The notes below the pieces were generated by a model that was not told the origin of the DNA, searched no databases, and saw only the letters and a list, made by a program, of their open reading frames with translations. A stretch of 64,000 nt of DNA from Pseudomonas sp. 10S4 (GTDB lineage Bacteria > Pseudomonadota > Gammaproteobacteria > Pseudomonadales > Pseudomonadaceae). Position numbers and translations under genes: made by a program. Shown one piece after another: positions 36,747-47,585 of the stretch (within the stretch, counting starts at the first letter, position 1; every line of letters begins with the position of its first letter). The stretch lies in assembly GCF_034344865.1 (NCBI RefSeq), contig NZ_CP133774.1, forward strand, positions 5,270,001 through 5,334,000, in the 5' to 3' direction.

Positions 36747-37712
36747 ATGGAAACCCCACTTTCCAATTCCGGAAACCCGCCGCCAAAACCGCCTCATCGG
36801 GCACCGTTGGCGCTCAGTGGTCTGGACTTTAAATTGCTCAAAGTGTTTAAGGCCGTGGTCGAGGCCGGCGGCTTCAGCGCCGCCCAGAACGAGCTGAATG
36901 TGGGCCTGGCAGCCATCAGCAAACAGATCTCCGACCTTGAGATTCGCATCGGCATGCGCCTTTGCACCCGCGGTCGAGAGGGGTTTCACCTGACCGAAGA
37001 AGGGCGTCTGGTGTATCAGGCGTCAATTGATTTATTTGCCTCGGTCGATAACTTTCGTGATCGCCTTAGTTCTGCGCAGAATGAACTGATTGGCGACTTT
37101 GGTGTAGGGGTTATTGATAACACCATCTCCGATCCTAATTCGCCGTTAGTTGCAGCGCTTAGACGAATTAATGAGGAGTCGCCGAGAGTAAGGTTTCAAA
37201 TTCAAGCTTCGCAACTGGATGAAGTTGAACGTGGCGTAGTGGAGGGAAGACTAGTCGCGGGGATCGTGCCGGTTTATCAACGACGGGAGGAGTTCGATTA
37301 CTACGCGCTGTATGAAGAACGCTCCGAGGTTTACTGCGCGGTCGGGCATCCGTTGTTCTCAGTGCCAGAGGCGGAGATCGGCACCAATGTGCTCAAGGAC
37401 TACGAGTGCATCAACCACCGTTACGCGATACACCGCGACAAACTGAATTTCGCCCACTACGACAGCTTTTCAGCCTCGGCGACCCAGGTGGAAGCTGTAG
37501 CGCTGCTGGTCAAGACCGGCCGTTTTGTGGGCTTCTTGCCGCAACATTACGCTCTAAACCTGGTGGCCCAAGGACAGTTTCGGGCGGTCCGCCCGGACCT
37601 GATCAGCATCGTGACGCCGTTCAATCTGATCCTGCGGCACAACACTGTACGCAGCCCGCTGGTCAAGGCGTTTGCCCTGGCGCTGGGGGTCGATTTAAAG
37701 GTGCCGGCCTGA
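36747..37712 (+). CDS. LysR family transcriptional regulator
   Basis: A 321-residue LysR-type regulator. The winged helix covers about residues 27-85 (LKVFKAVVEAGGFSAAQNEL, GLAAISKQISDLEIRIG) and the effector domain follows from about 115 to the end (GDFGVGVIDNTISD, CAVGHPLFS, GFLPQHYALNLVAQG). A proline-rich 25-residue extension precedes the helix. AGAGG stands eleven bases before the ATG. It is divergent from the C-N lyase operon across 296 bases of comparatively AT-rich sequence, the classic LysR layout, so it very likely controls that operon. Confidence 0.9.
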   Translation: METPLSNSGNPPPKPPHRAPLALSGLDFKLLKVFKAVVEAGGFSAAQNELNVGLAAISKQISDLEIRIGMRLCTRGREGFHLTEEGRLVYQASIDLFASVDNFRDRLSSAQNELIGDFGVGVIDNTISDPNSPLVAALRRINEESPRVRFQIQASQLDEVERGVVEGRLVAGIVPVYQRREEFDYYALYEERSEVYCAVGHPLFSVPEAEIGTNVLKDYECINHRYAIHRDKLNFAHYDSFSASATQVEAVALLVKTGRFVGFLPQHYALNLVAQGQFRAVRPDLISIVTPFNLILRHNTVRSPLVKAFALALGVDLKVPA

Positions 37713-38226
37713 GGATTAAACACATTGCGCAACGCCGTTCGGCAGGCAAATCGTGGGCGACTTCGTTGCTCAATACCGCCGTTAAACGTGAGTCCAGATA
37801 TGCGTGGCTTAGTGTTTCAAAGCCCAAGCGTTGATAAAACGCTTCATTCCACGGCAGGTCGCGAAACGTGGTCAGGGTCAGACCGTAGAGTTCTCGTTTT
37901 CGCGAACATTCAATCGCCGTCAGAAGTAACTTTCGACCAATACCCTGGCCCTGAAAGTGTTGGCTGACAGACAGTTCCTGAATATGCAGTTGGTTGTCGA
38001 CTTCAATGGCGCTGAGAAACCCCGTAAGTGCGCCATCGGCGGATTGCGCGACCCAAACATCTGCGGTTTCTATGGCGTGCAGGTGTTGTTGTGTGTCTGT
38101 GACCGAAGCGTCGGCTAACCAGGCGAGTGCAGGGTCGGCGCGAAACAACGCCGCTGCCGAACGCTCGATGGCGGGGAGGGAGTCTGCGTCGGTGGGTTGG
38201 GCACGGCGGAGGGTGATGATGTTCAT
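37663..38226 (-). CDS. GNAT family N-acetyltransferase
   Basis: A 187-residue GNAT acyltransferase. The acetyl-CoA-binding motif is QHFQGQGIGRKLL near residues 89-101, preceded by the strand LHIQELSV and followed by FYQRLGFE. The last 17 codons overlap the 3' end of the convergent LysR gene by 50 bases. The substrate is unknown. An acetyltransferase next to this locus could modify an amine, but there is no firm link. Confidence 0.85.
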   Translation of the reverse strand: MNIITLRRAQPTDADSLPAIERSAAALFRADPALAWLADASVTDTQQHLHAIETADVWVAQSADGALTGFLSAIEVDNQLHIQELSVSQHFQGQGIGRKLLLTAIECSRKRELYGLTLTTFRDLPWNEAFYQRLGFETLSHAYLDSRLTAVLSNEVAHDLPAERRCAMCLILRPAPLNRPPAPGQTP

Positions 38227-38243
38227 GCGGGCATGATAAATGC

Positions 38244-38315
38244 GTAGGAGTTGCCGAAGGCTGCGATCTTTTGATCTTAAAAGGTCAAAAGATCGCAGCC
38301 TGCGGTAGCTCCTAC
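38244..38315. repeat. Inverted repeat (GGAGCTGCCG-GGCTGCGATC class)
   Basis: Arms GTAGGAGTTGCCGAAGGCTG... and ...CAGCCTGCGGTAGCTCCTAC with GATCTTTTGATC / GATCAAAAG-like centre. It lies between the GNAT gene and the end of the lipid A operon. Confidence 0.8.
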
Positions 38316-38325
38316 ATGGATCGCG

Positions 38326-39903
38326 TCAGGGTTTGAGATGCAGCAAGACGTAATCGTTTTTATCAAAACGTCCAGTTAGCGCGGGTTCCAACATTCCCAA
38401 CGACGTGCCTTTCAAGGCCTTGTAGTCGTTCTGATCCATGATCACCCAGGCAGGCGCCGCGATACTGTCCAAGTCCTGAGCCGATTCGGTGAAGACCGGT
38501 TGCAGGTCTTGTTCGATATTGACCATAAACTTGATCGCCTTGGCATCTTTACCCATGCCAAACAACACCAGCGGAGCGGGTTCCTGCTGAACCTGTGCAA
38601 AAGCCGCACGGCTGAAGCTGCGCGAATCGTAGAGCTGACGCTCCACTGGTTCGAACACCAGGATGTAAACCGACCACAGCCCCAGTACTGCGCAAAACGC
38701 CAGTGCTTGCGCCCGCCATGCAGGCCGGAACAGCGCGGCGATGGCTATCGCTTGCAGCACGCCGAGCACGATCAATACCGGCGCCAGGCCAGTGAGCTGT
38801 TCGGGGAAGCGCCGCTGGCCAATCACCAATGCGACGATCAACAAGCCCGGGATCAGCAGCCACAACCCTTGCATCACACCACGCAAGGCGCTGAACAAAC
38901 GGCCCCGAGTCGCCTGAAACGGATACGCCGCGATGATCGCTGCCATTGGCAGCATCGGCAGCACGTAACGGGCTTTTTTCGCCAGGGGAATCGACAGGCC
39001 GACCATCACGATCAACCCGGCGGCCGCGCAGTACAGCACCAGGCGCAGTTGCGGCCCGGCTTCGCGTGGTGTGGTCAGGCAAATGGCGGCCAGCGCCAAC
39101 AAGCCCAATGGATAGGCCAGCGCATAGTTGCCCATTGAACTGGTGAAGTAATACAGCGAATCGCTGGCGCCCTCACTGCCATCCATGCGCCCCATGAACT
39201 GCATGCGAATGACATCCTGCATGAAGGCTGGACCACCGCTGATCTTGGCCAGCAGCAACAGCAAACCGACACACACCACCAGCAGTCCGGCCGCGAGTAG
39301 TCCGAAGCCGAACAACCGTTGCCACTGACGATTGAGCAGGAAGTAGCTGCACAACATGCCGGTAGGCACTACCAGGCCAATCGGCCCACGGATCCCGAAG
39401 CCCAGCAGCAGCAAGGCAAAAATCAGCAACCAGCGACGGGGAGCACCGAATTGATCTGCGGCATAACCGAGGTAGAACACGGAAAACGCCACCGCGGCGA
39501 GCATCAGGTCCAGGGACACTGCCCGTGTTTCGGTGACAAACGTGTTGGTCAGCAACAGCAGGGCGATGCTCAGCAACGCCCAGCGAGTGGAGTAGGGCGC
39601 CAGCAGCCGGTACATCAACGTAACGATTACGGAACCTGCAATCGCACTCGGCAGCCAGGCACTAAACGCATTCACCTGTCCGAATGGCAGCGATAGCAAC
39701 CAGATGAACAAGGTGGTCACCGCCGAATAGTCAGCGTAAGGCTGACCATAGGTGGTCGGGAAAAACGTCGGTCCGTGGCGCAGCATTTCCTGGGCAAACA
39801 ACACGAACCGCGAATCAAAGCCGATTGCCGTCTGCTGATAAACCCCGACCATGAACAACAGCAGTGCCAACAGCCCCAGAACCAGGGACTGTCGGCGGAT
39901 CAT
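38326..39903 (-). CDS. GT39-type membrane glycosyltransferase (ArnT-like)
   Basis: A 525-residue integral membrane protein of the GT-C (PMT/ArnT) fold with about twelve hydrophobic segments. The first periplasmic loop begins GFDSRFVLFAQEMLRHGPTFFP, the place where ArnT has its DETRY motif, so the acidic catalytic residue is probably D in FDSRF. A soluble C-terminal domain closes the protein. The ATG at 39903 follows the end of ugd by 23 bases; a longer frame to 39954 overlaps ugd. As the last gene of the arn operon it likely adds a sugar from a polyprenyl-phosphate donor to lipid A or another envelope glycan. The sugar is not known. Confidence 0.85.
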   Translation of the reverse strand: MIRRQSLVLGLLALLLFMVGVYQQTAIGFDSRFVLFAQEMLRHGPTFFPTTYGQPYADYSAVTTLFIWLLSLPFGQVNAFSAWLPSAIAGSVIVTLMYRLLAPYSTRWALLSIALLLLTNTFVTETRAVSLDLMLAAVAFSVFYLGYAADQFGAPRRWLLIFALLLLGFGIRGPIGLVVPTGMLCSYFLLNRQWQRLFGFGLLAAGLLVVCVGLLLLLAKISGGPAFMQDVIRMQFMGRMDGSEGASDSLYYFTSSMGNYALAYPLGLLALAAICLTTPREAGPQLRLVLYCAAAGLIVMVGLSIPLAKKARYVLPMLPMAAIIAAYPFQATRGRLFSALRGVMQGLWLLIPGLLIVALVIGQRRFPEQLTGLAPVLIVLGVLQAIAIAALFRPAWRAQALAFCAVLGLWSVYILVFEPVERQLYDSRSFSRAAFAQVQQEPAPLVLFGMGKDAKAIKFMVNIEQDLQPVFTESAQDLDSIAAPAWVIMDQNDYKALKGTSLGMLEPALTGRFDKNDYVLLHLKP

Positions 39904-39926
39904 GTCGGTTGGTTGAACCACCACCG

Positions 39927-41300
39927 TCAGGCAACCACAGGTGCGGAAGGCCATTGCTGATGAGGAATCGGCAGTTTGCGAGATTCACCGCGACCCATCG
40001 GGAAGTACAGGAAGCCGCTGCGCGCCAGGCGCTCTGCGTCATACAGGTTGCGGCCATCGAAAATCACTGGTGCTGCGAGGCGCTCACGGATCAGGTCGAA
40101 ATCCGGCGCCTTGAATTGTTGCCACTCGGTGCAGATGATCAGCGCATCGGCGCCGGTCAGTACCGATTCCGGTGTGCCCATGAGCGCCAGCTTCGATTCG
40201 TGCGGATACAAATGCTGGGTTTCCTGCATCGCTTCCGGGTCGAACGCGCGTACATTGGCGCCCGCCGCCCACAGCGACTCCATCAGTACGCGGCTAGGTG
40301 CGTCGCGCATGTCATCGGTGTTCGGCTTGAACGCCAGGCCCCACAAGGCGAAGGTCTTGCCAGCCAGATCACCCTTGTAGAACGCATTGACGCGCTCGAA
40401 CAGCTTGTGTTTCTGGCGCTCGTTGATTGCTTCCACCGCTTGCAGCAGGTCGCTGGAGCAGTTCGCTTCCTCGGCGCTGTGAATCAGTGCGCGCATGTCT
40501 TTCGGGAAGCACGAACCGCCGTAACCGCAGCCCGGATAGATGAAGTGATAGCCGATGCGCTGATCGGCACCGATGCCCAGACGCACGGATTCGATGTCGC
40601 AACCCAGGTGCTCGGCCAGCTCGGCGATCTGGTTGATGAAGCTGATTTTCGTCGCCAGCATGCAGTTGGCGGCGTACTTGGTCAGCTCGGCGCTGCGCAG
40701 GTCCATGAACATGATGCGGTCATGGTTGCGGTTGAACGGCGCGTAGAGCTCGCGCATCACTTCACGTACTTCGTCACGCTCGCAGCCGACGATGATGCGG
40801 TCCGGACGGCGGCAGTCGGCAACGGCGGTGCCTTCCTTGAGGAATTCCGGGTTGGAGACGATATCGAACTCCAGTTCGCGGCCGTCCAGTTTGCCCAGGA
40901 TATGTGCGCGCAGGGTGTCGCCGGTGCCAACCGGAACGGTGGATTTTTCCACCAGGATCACTGGCTGCACGCGGTGGCGGGCTACCGCATCACCGACCGA
41001 CAACACGTAGCTCAGGTCTGCCGAACCGTCTTCACTGGACGGTGTACCAACGGCGATGAACAACACTTCGCCATGTTGCACGGCAAGTTTTTCATCGGTG
41101 GTGAACTGCAGGCGCTTGGCCTCCAGGCTTTCCTTGACCAGACTGGCCAGCCCCGGTTCAAAAATGCTGACATGGCCTTGCTTGAGCAATTCCACCTTTT
41201 TGGCATCGATGTCCATGCAGATCACATCGTGGCCGACTTCGGCCAGAACGGCAGCCTGAACGAGGCCAACGTAACCACTACCAAATACACTGATTTTCAT
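39927..41300 (-). CDS. ugd: UDP-glucose 6-dehydrogenase
   Basis: A 457-residue NAD-dependent enzyme that oxidises UDP-glucose to UDP-glucuronate, the first precursor for aminoarabinose. The Rossmann motif [11 protein letters not shown] opens the protein; the catalytic Cys is in [11 protein letters not shown] near 268; and a C-terminal nucleotide-binding domain includes [17 protein letters not shown]. It overlaps arnF by ATGA (41297-41300). In pseudomonads ugd commonly closes the arn operon, as here. Confidence 0.95.
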   Translation of the reverse strand: MKISVFGSGYVGLVQAAVLAEVGHDVICMDIDAKKVELLKQGHVSIFEPGLASLVKESLEAKRLQFTTDEKLAVQHGEVLFIAVGTPSSEDGSADLSYVLSVGDAVARHRVQPVILVEKSTVPVGTGDTLRAHILGKLDGRELEFDIVSNPEFLKEGTAVADCRRPDRIIVGCERDEVREVMRELYAPFNRNHDRIMFMDLRSAELTKYAANCMLATKISFINQIAELAEHLGCDIESVRLGIGADQRIGYHFIYPGCGYGGSCFPKDMRALIHSAEEANCSSDLLQAVEAINERQKHKLFERVNAFYKGDLAGKTFALWGLAFKPNTDDMRDAPSRVLMESLWAAGANVRAFDPEAMQETQHLYPHESKLALMGTPESVLTGADALIICTEWQQFKAPDFDLIRERLAAPVIFDGRNLYDAERLARSGFLYFPMGRGESRKLPIPHQQWPSAPVVA

Positions 41301-41710
41301 GGGGCATTCCTAAGAACAGGTGCGCGAGCAGGTCGAGAGTTGATGGTGATGACCCCGAGGATGACAAGGGCCACCCCGAGGCTTTTTGCAAGACTGAAAT
41401 GTTCGTTAAATGCCGGCAGACTAGCGGCCAGCAGGTACACCAGCGCATAGCTGATGCTGAGCAGCGAATAGGCCCGTCCCAGTGGCACGTCCCGCAGAGC
41501 GAGCAGCCAACTGAGCATCGACAGCGCGTAGGCAAGGATCGCCGCCAGCACCACGCCGATGGCGGTCAGGTCGACGCTGCCATTGCTCAGAGCTGTCAGC
41601 CATTGATCGGGGTGCGGCAGGCGGCTCATGCTCCAGCGCATGCCAAGCTGGGCGGCGCTGGCCAACATGACGCTGCCCAGGGCAAAGGTAATTCCACGGC
41701 GCAGGTTCAT
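41297..41710 (-). CDS. arnF: 4-amino-4-deoxy-L-arabinose-phosphoundecaprenol flippase subunit ArnF
   Basis: A 137-residue small membrane protein with four helices of the drug/metabolite (EamA/SMR-like) type. The end of the protein reads [17 protein letters not shown], matching ArnF. It forms the heterodimer with ArnE that flips undecaprenyl-phosphate-aminoarabinose to the periplasmic face. The ATG at 41710 overlaps the arnE stop by ATGA; the longer open frame to 41929 lies inside arnE and is spurious. Confidence 0.92.
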   Translation of the reverse strand: MNLRRGITFALGSVMLASAAQLGMRWSMSRLPHPDQWLTALSNGSVDLTAIGVVLAAILAYALSMLSWLLALRDVPLGRAYSLLSISYALVYLLAASLPAFNEHFSLAKSLGVALVILGVITINSRPARAPVLRNAP

Positions 41711-42051
41711 GTTTGTTGCCCCAGCAAAACCACGCCACCGATTACCAGTACGACGCCCAGCCAATGGCGACGGTCGACGGTTTCGTGAAAGACGAAGCGG
41801 GCGACCAGGGTAATGAGTACGAAATTGAGGCTGAGCATCGGATAGGCGACACCGACTTCCAGGCGCTGCAACACCAGCAGCCAGACCAGAAGGCCAAAAC
41901 CGAGCGAGAACAACGCCAGCCACAGCCACGGCGAGCGAAGTTTCTCGCCCAAGCCGGTCGTTTTACCGCGCCAGCTTTCCACTGCGCACTTCTGGGCCAC
42001 CTGGCCCAGGCAGGTCAGCAGGCACGCGGTCAGCAACAGAATCAGGCTCAT
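41707..42051 (-). CDS. arnE: 4-amino-4-deoxy-L-arabinose-phosphoundecaprenol flippase subunit ArnE
   Basis: A 114-residue SMR-like membrane protein with four helices (for example [17 protein letters not shown] and [15 protein letters not shown]). It is the partner of ArnF in the flippase. It overlaps arnT upstream by four bases (ATGA at 42048-42051) and arnF downstream by four, showing tight coupling. Length matches the family. Confidence 0.93.
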   Translation of the reverse strand: MSLILLLTACLLTCLGQVAQKCAVESWRGKTTGLGEKLRSPWLWLALFSLGFGLLVWLLVLQRLEVGVAYPMLSLNFVLITLVARFVFHETVDRRHWLGVVLVIGGVVLLGQQT

Positions 42052-43696
42052 GACGCATCCTGAGGGATGATCAGAATCACCAGATTGCCTTGCTCATAGC
42101 GCTTGCCATCTTTAGGCAGCAATTCGAGTTCTTGCAGTTCGTCGTCACCCTTGACCCGCATGACCACGCCGACCGAACCGGTCTTGCGAGCTTCTTGCAT
42201 CCACTGTTGCACCTGATCCGTGGTGATCCGTCGATTGCCGGTGTCAGGAAAGTCCAGGCCGTATTTAAGCTCGCCGACCGTGTTGTACAGCGCCACTTGT
42301 GGACGTCCCAGGCGCCAGGACAGTGCTGCCGCTGCGCCCAGATCATTGCTCAGCAGTTGGCCGGTCTGACCCAGTTCCTGAACGTGTTCGAGGATGAACT
42401 GGTCAGGCATCTTGTTGGAGACCACCGAGTTGGGCAGTCCTGCGGGTATCAGTCCGATCAGGATGAGACTGCCAAACGCCGGTGCTGCCCAGCATTGCAG
42501 GGGCCGGAAGGCTTGCAGCAAATTGGCCATGATCCAGCCGATCAGCGCGATAAACACCAGAATCAGATGATGCAGCTCAAGTTCGTACACCGGCTTCTTC
42601 AGTTGCACGTAGACCAGCGCGAGCAATACGACGACGCCCATCACCAGGTTCAGCAAACCGTTGATTCCCAGCGCCCGACCTTGTTCAAGCTTCAAACGGT
42701 CCGCCAGCGCGTTGCCGAGCAACAGCGCCAAGGGCAACAGGCAGGGCAGGATGTAGGCCGGCAATTTGCCCTTGCTCAGGCTGAAGAAAATCAGCGGCAT
42801 AACCATCCACAACAATAGAAAGCCGATGCTCGCCTGGCGACGGCTCTGCCAGGCTTGTTTCAACGCCGTTGGCAGCAACACCGCCCAAGGCAGGCTGAAC
42901 GCGACCAGCAGCGGCAGGTAATACCACCAAGGCGCGTCATGCTGGGCGTCTTCGCCAGCGAAGCGCTGAATGTGTTCGTGCCAGAAGAAGAACCGCCAGA
43001 AGTCGGGCTCCTGAGAGTGCACGGCCAAGACCCACGGCAGGCTGATTACGATGGCCACGACCACAGCAACCGGGCCGTAGACCAGCAGTTCACGCCAGCG
43101 TTTTTGCCAGATCATCCACGGCAAGGCGATCAGCACCGGCAGCAGCCAGGCCAAAAACCCTTGGTCATGAACCCCATGCCGCAGGCCAGCCCCAACGCGG
43201 CCCAGCCCAACAGGCGCTGACCACGGCTCTTGCTGTCCAGTGCAAACCACAGGGCAACCAGGCTTGCGTTGACCCAGAAGGTGAATTGCGGATCGAGGTT
43301 GGCATAACCGGCCTGGCCGGCGATGACGGTGAAACTCATGTACAGCAAAGCGCAGGCAAAACTTTTGCGCGGGTCGTTCCACAGGCGTCGGGCGATCAAA
43401 TAGCACAGCAACACGCTCAGCCCGGTGGTCAGGGCTGAGGCGAAACGTACGCCGAACAGATTGTGGCCAAACAACGACTGGCCGATGGCAATCATCCAGT
43501 AGCCAGCCACCGGTTTTTCAAAGTAGCGCAAGCCCATGAAATGCGGCGACACCCAGTTGCCGCTCAGGAGCATGTCCTGGCTGATCTGGGCGTAGCGGGT
43601 TTCGTCGGGAATCCACAAACCGTGGGTACCCAACGGCAACAGATAGGCAAGCAGCATAACGACCAGCAACACCGGTAATGCCCAGCGTTTACTCAT
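42048..43696 (-). pseudogene. arnT: Lipid A aminoarabinose transferase ArnT, frameshifted as sequenced
   Basis: ArnT moves 4-amino-4-deoxy-L-arabinose from undecaprenyl phosphate to lipid A on the periplasmic face, giving resistance to polymyxin and cationic peptides. The N-terminal part has the catalytic loop [18 protein letters not shown] and [16 protein letters not shown]; it reads to GFMTKGF and then shifts. The rest ([36 protein letters not shown] and the soluble end domain) continues in another frame. Adding one base to the A-run at 43153-43157 (T-run on the coding strand) gives [14 protein letters not shown] and 549 residues. A second, intact ArnT lies at 55752-57476. Confidence 0.9.
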
Positions 43697-44577
43697 GCGC
43701 CTTGCACTCCCAGCCAGCCTTCACGGCCTTCAAGGGCGCCGCGAACTACGCGGCCGGCCGGCAGGGTAGCGAGTGACTCGGGCAACAAGTCGCCCAAGGG
43801 TTGGAAATGAATGTCGCGCTGGCGTGCATCGGCCAGCAGCTGACGAAAATCGTTGGCCATCAGAATCCCTTCTACCTCGGCATGGATCGTGTAGACGTTC
43901 AGTTTTTCGGGGGTAAAGCGGTCCAGGATGAAAGCGTTGAAATCTTTGGCAACCACGGTCGGACCGACCACCTCGTCAAAGGTAGGCAGGTCCACCGGGA
44001 TTTGTGGCGCACCGAGGCGGCCATCGGCCAATGTCGGCTGGAACAGGCTCTGGCCCCGGCAATCGCTGTTATAGCGAAAGCCGAAACCTTGCTTGGCTTC
44101 GATCACACGCTCGTCAGCCCGCCAACCGGCAGAAGCCGAGCAGTCGACTTTTTGCCCGAGGATATCGCTGAGGCAATCAACGCCCCGGCGAATCTGCTCG
44201 ATCAATTGCGCATCGCTCCAGCGCCCGGCGTTGGCTTGCCAGCCATGGTGATCCCAGGCGTGCAGGCCGACTTCATGACCGGCGTCCCGGGCCTGACGCA
44301 TCAGGTGCCCGAGGTCGCGACCAATGGGTTTGCCTGGCCAGGCAGTGCCGGCCAGCAAAATATCCCAGCCATACAGGCCGGCGGCGTTGGAACGCAGCAT
44401 CTTCCAGAGGAATTGTGGGCGGATGAGGCGCCACAAGTGGCGCCCCATGTTGTCCGGCCCGACGCTGAAGAAAAACGTCGCCTTGACCTGAGCCTCATCG
44501 AGCATTTCCAGCAACCGGGGCACCCCTTCACGGGTGCCTCGGTAGGTGTCGACATCGATACGAAGGCCTGCCTGCAT
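43693..44577 (-). CDS. arnD: 4-deoxy-4-formamido-L-arabinose-phosphoundecaprenol deformylase ArnD
   Basis: A 294-residue NodB-fold hydrolase that removes the formyl group after ArnC, making the transfer step irreversible. The metal motifs are RIDVDTYRG at residues 5-13 and [14 protein letters not shown] near 96-109. It overlaps arnA and arnT by a few bases at each end. Length and order agree with the pseudomonad operon. Confidence 0.94.
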   Translation of the reverse strand: MQAGLRIDVDTYRGTREGVPRLLEMLDEAQVKATFFFSVGPDNMGRHLWRLIRPQFLWKMLRSNAAGLYGWDILLAGTAWPGKPIGRDLGHLMRQARDAGHEVGLHAWDHHGWQANAGRWSDAQLIEQIRRGVDCLSDILGQKVDCSASAGWRADERVIEAKQGFGFRYNSDCRGQSLFQPTLADGRLGAPQIPVDLPTFDEVVGPTVVAKDFNAFILDRFTPEKLNVYTIHAEVEGILMANDFRQLLADARQRDIHFQPLGDLLPESLATLPAGRVVRGALEGREGWLGVQGA

Positions 44578-46568
44578 TAGCGCTTGTCCGCGATTTCGAG
44601 CATGGCTTCGCGCAGGAAGAAGTCCAGCGTGTTGCCGATGGTTTCGCTCATTTCAACGGTAGGCTCCCAGTCCAGCAGGCGCTTGGCGTTGGCAATGCTT
44701 GGCTTGCGGTGTTCCACGTCCTGGTAACCGGCACCGTAGAACGCCTTGCTTTCCACGTCGCGGAAACCGGCGAACGGAGGGAAGTTGGCACGCAGTGGGT
44801 GCGCTTCGAACTGACGCAGCAGCTCTTCGCCCAACTGACGGATGCTGGCTTCGTTTTCCGGGTTGCCGATGTTGATGATCTGACCGTTGCACGCGTCGTT
44901 TTCGTTGTCGACGATGCGTGCCAGGGCTTCGATGCCGTCAGCGATGTCAGTGAAGCAGCGCTTCTGCTCGCCACCGTCGAACAGACGGATCGGAGTACCT
45001 TCCACCAGGTTCAGGATCAACTGGGTGATGGCACGGGAGCTGCCGATACGGGCCGAATCCAGACGGTCCAGACGCGGGCCCATCCAGTTGAATGGACGGA
45101 ACAGGGTGAAGTTCAGGCCCTTGGCGCCGTAAGCCCAGATCACGCGGTCCAGCAGTTGCTTGGAGACCGAGTAGATCCAGCGCTGCTTGTTGATCGGACC
45201 AACGATCAGGTTCGAGGTGTCTTCGTCGAAGTTCTTGTCCTGGCACATGCCATAGACTTCGGAGGTCGACGGGAAAATCACGCGCTTGTTGTACTTGACG
45301 CAGTAGCGAACCAGTTTCAGGTTCTCTTCGAAGTCCAGTTCGAATACGCGCAGCGGGTTGCGGGTGTATTCGATTGGCGTTGCGATGGCTACCAGCGGCA
45401 GGACCACGTCGCACTTCTTGATGTGATATTCGATCCACTCGGAGTGAATGCTGATATCGCCTTCCACGAAGTGGAAGTTCGGGTGGCTGCGCAGGCGCTC
45501 GATGGCGTCGGAACCGATGTCCAGGCCGTAGACGTCGTACTTGTCGTCACGCAGCAGGCGCTCGGACAAGTGGTTACCGATGAAGCCGTTGACGCCCAGG
45601 ATCAGTACGCGAGTACGACGTGGAGCACGGCCGGATTCGGCACCGCGCAATACTGAACCGTCTACCAGGCCCAGTTCAGCAGCCAGTTGCGGGCCGCTGA
45701 GGTACAGGCCGTTATCGTTACGCTGACCGGAAGTGATGACCAGCGAGTCTTCGCCGCAAGCGATGCGCAGCGGATCAACACTGATTACACGGCCAGGTGC
45801 TTGACCTTCGTTGCCCTTGGCGACTTCAGCGCTCCAGACAATCAGTTTGTGCTCGCCCACTGCGCAGAACGCGCCCGGGTATGGCTGAGTAACAGCGCGA
45901 ACCAGGTTGAACAGCTCTTCAGCCGGTTTCTTCCAGACCAGTTTGCCGTCGGCCGGAGTGCGGCGACCAAACACGGTAGCTTTGGATTCGTCCTGGGCGG
46001 TCTCGGTGACTTTGCCTTGCAGCAGGGCTGGCAGGGTGTCACGCAGCAGGGAAGCGGCGGCTTCGCGCAGTTTGCCATGCAGGCTCAGGGCGGTATCGGC
46101 ACGGTCGATGGCGACCTTGTGCTGAGCGATGATTGCGCCAGCATCGGCACGTTTGACCATGCGGTGCAGGGTCACGCCGGTTTCGGTTTCGCCGTTGACC
46201 AGCACCCAGTTGGCCGGTGCGCGACCACGGTAGGTTGGCAGCAGCGAGCCGTGCAGGTTGAACGCGCCTTTGCTGGCGGTGGCCAGCAGTGGCTCGCTCA
46301 GCAGATTGCGGTAGTAGAAAGAGAAAATGTACTCAGGGTTGAGCTTGGCGATGCGCTCGATCCACAGCGGGTGGTTGACATCTTCCGGCGCATGAACCGG
46401 GATGCCTTTGCGAGCGCACAGTTGCGCAACGGAGCCGTAGAAGGCGTTTTCCTTCGGATCATCGGCGTGGGTGAATACCGCGCCGATTTCAAAACCTGCG
46501 TTTAACAGGGCTTCAATGCCGGCACAGCCGATATCGTGGTAGGCGAAGACAACAGCTTTTGCGCTCAT
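44577..46568 (-). CDS. arnA: Bifunctional UDP-4-amino-4-deoxy-L-arabinose formyltransferase / UDP-glucuronate decarboxylase ArnA
   Basis: A 663-residue two-domain cytoplasmic enzyme. Residues 1 to about 300 are the formyltransferase ([20 protein letters not shown], then [17 protein letters not shown]). Residues about 315 to the end are the SDR-type UDP-glucuronate oxidative decarboxylase: [15 protein letters not shown] Rossmann motif, [11 protein letters not shown], and the catalytic Tyr-Lys in [10 protein letters not shown]. Length equals that of other ArnA proteins. It overlaps arnC by ATGA (46565-46568). Confidence 0.95.
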   Translation of the reverse strand: MSAKAVVFAYHDIGCAGIEALLNAGFEIGAVFTHADDPKENAFYGSVAQLCARKGIPVHAPEDVNHPLWIERIAKLNPEYIFSFYYRNLLSEPLLATASKGAFNLHGSLLPTYRGRAPANWVLVNGETETGVTLHRMVKRADAGAIIAQHKVAIDRADTALSLHGKLREAAASLLRDTLPALLQGKVTETAQDESKATVFGRRTPADGKLVWKKPAEELFNLVRAVTQPYPGAFCAVGEHKLIVWSAEVAKGNEGQAPGRVISVDPLRIACGEDSLVITSGQRNDNGLYLSGPQLAAELGLVDGSVLRGAESGRAPRRTRVLILGVNGFIGNHLSERLLRDDKYDVYGLDIGSDAIERLRSHPNFHFVEGDISIHSEWIEYHIKKCDVVLPLVAIATPIEYTRNPLRVFELDFEENLKLVRYCVKYNKRVIFPSTSEVYGMCQDKNFDEDTSNLIVGPINKQRWIYSVSKQLLDRVIWAYGAKGLNFTLFRPFNWMGPRLDRLDSARIGSSRAITQLILNLVEGTPIRLFDGGEQKRCFTDIADGIEALARIVDNENDACNGQIINIGNPENEASIRQLGEELLRQFEAHPLRANFPPFAGFRDVESKAFYGAGYQDVEHRKPSIANAKRLLDWEPTVEMSETIGNTLDFFLREAMLEIADKR

Positions 46569-47585
46569 GAGTGAACCTGATCTGAAGAAGTGGAAGTGAG
46601 ACCGTCAACGGTAACAACGGGAGCAGGGGAAGCGGGTTCGTTACGCAGGACCTTCTCGATGAAGAACCGTGGACGCGCCCGAACATCGCTGTACATGCGG
46701 CCCAGGTATTCACCCAGAAGGCCCATGCCGATGAATTGGCCGCCGGTGAAGACGAACAGCACGGCGAACAGCACGAAGGTACCGCCGCCAGCCCAACCAG
46801 AGCCGAAGGCCAGGCGCAAGACGATCAGCGCAATGGCAAACAGTACGCCAAGGCCCGCCATGCAGAAGCCGACGATGCTGAGCAGACGTAGAGGGGTGGT
46901 GGTCATGCAGGTGATCAGGTCGAACATCAAGTTGACCAGACGCATCGGGCTGTACTTGGATTCGCCGTGTTCACGTTCGGCGTGGGTCACCAGGATTTCC
47001 GTGGTGTGCCGGGCGAAACTGTTGGCAAGGATTGGAATGAAGGTGCTGCGTTCGCGGCAGGCGAGCATTGCGTCGACGATGGTGCGGCGGTAAGCACGCA
47101 GCATGCAGCCGTAGTCGCTCATGGCCACGCCGGTGGAACGTTGCACGGCCAGGTTGATCAACTTCGATGGCCAGCGGCGCAAGGCCGAGTCCTGACGGTT
47201 GTTGCGCACGGTGGCGACCACGTCATAACCGAGTTCGGCCTGGGCCACCAGTCGCGGGATTTCTTCGGGCGGGTTCTGCAGGTCAGCGTCGAGGGTGATG
47301 ACCACATCGCCCTTGCACTGTTCGAAACCGGCCATGATCGCCGCGTCGCTGACCGTAGTTGCGGTTGAGAATGACCGCCACGACGTGGCTGCCTTGACGA
47401 TTGGCAGCATCTTCGAGCAGTTGCGCCGAATTGTCGCGACTGCCGTCGTCCACCAGCACGATTTCGTACTCGTGGGTCAGTTGCGCGCAGGCTGCTTCGG
47501 TGCGACGCAACAATTCGGGCAGGCTTTCTTCTTCGTTGTAGACCGGAATAACGATCGACACGCAGTTGATTGGATAAGGTCTCAA
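46565..47585 (-). pseudogene. arnC: Undecaprenyl-phosphate 4-deoxy-4-formamido-L-arabinose transferase ArnC, frameshifted as sequenced
   Basis: A GT2 membrane glycosyltransferase that attaches formamido-arabinose to undecaprenyl phosphate. The N-terminal part starts with a TTG at 47585 that overlaps the arnB stop (TTGA) and reads [18 protein letters not shown] and [12 protein letters not shown] to LNRNYGQ. The rest, with [23 protein letters not shown] (as two ends) and two C-terminal helices, lies in another frame. Removing one base in the CAGCGACGCGG coding stretch (plus strand about 47341-47351) joins them at NYGQHAAIMAGF and yields 339 residues. It is an apparent one-base insertion, not a homopolymer loss. 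Confidence 0.9.
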
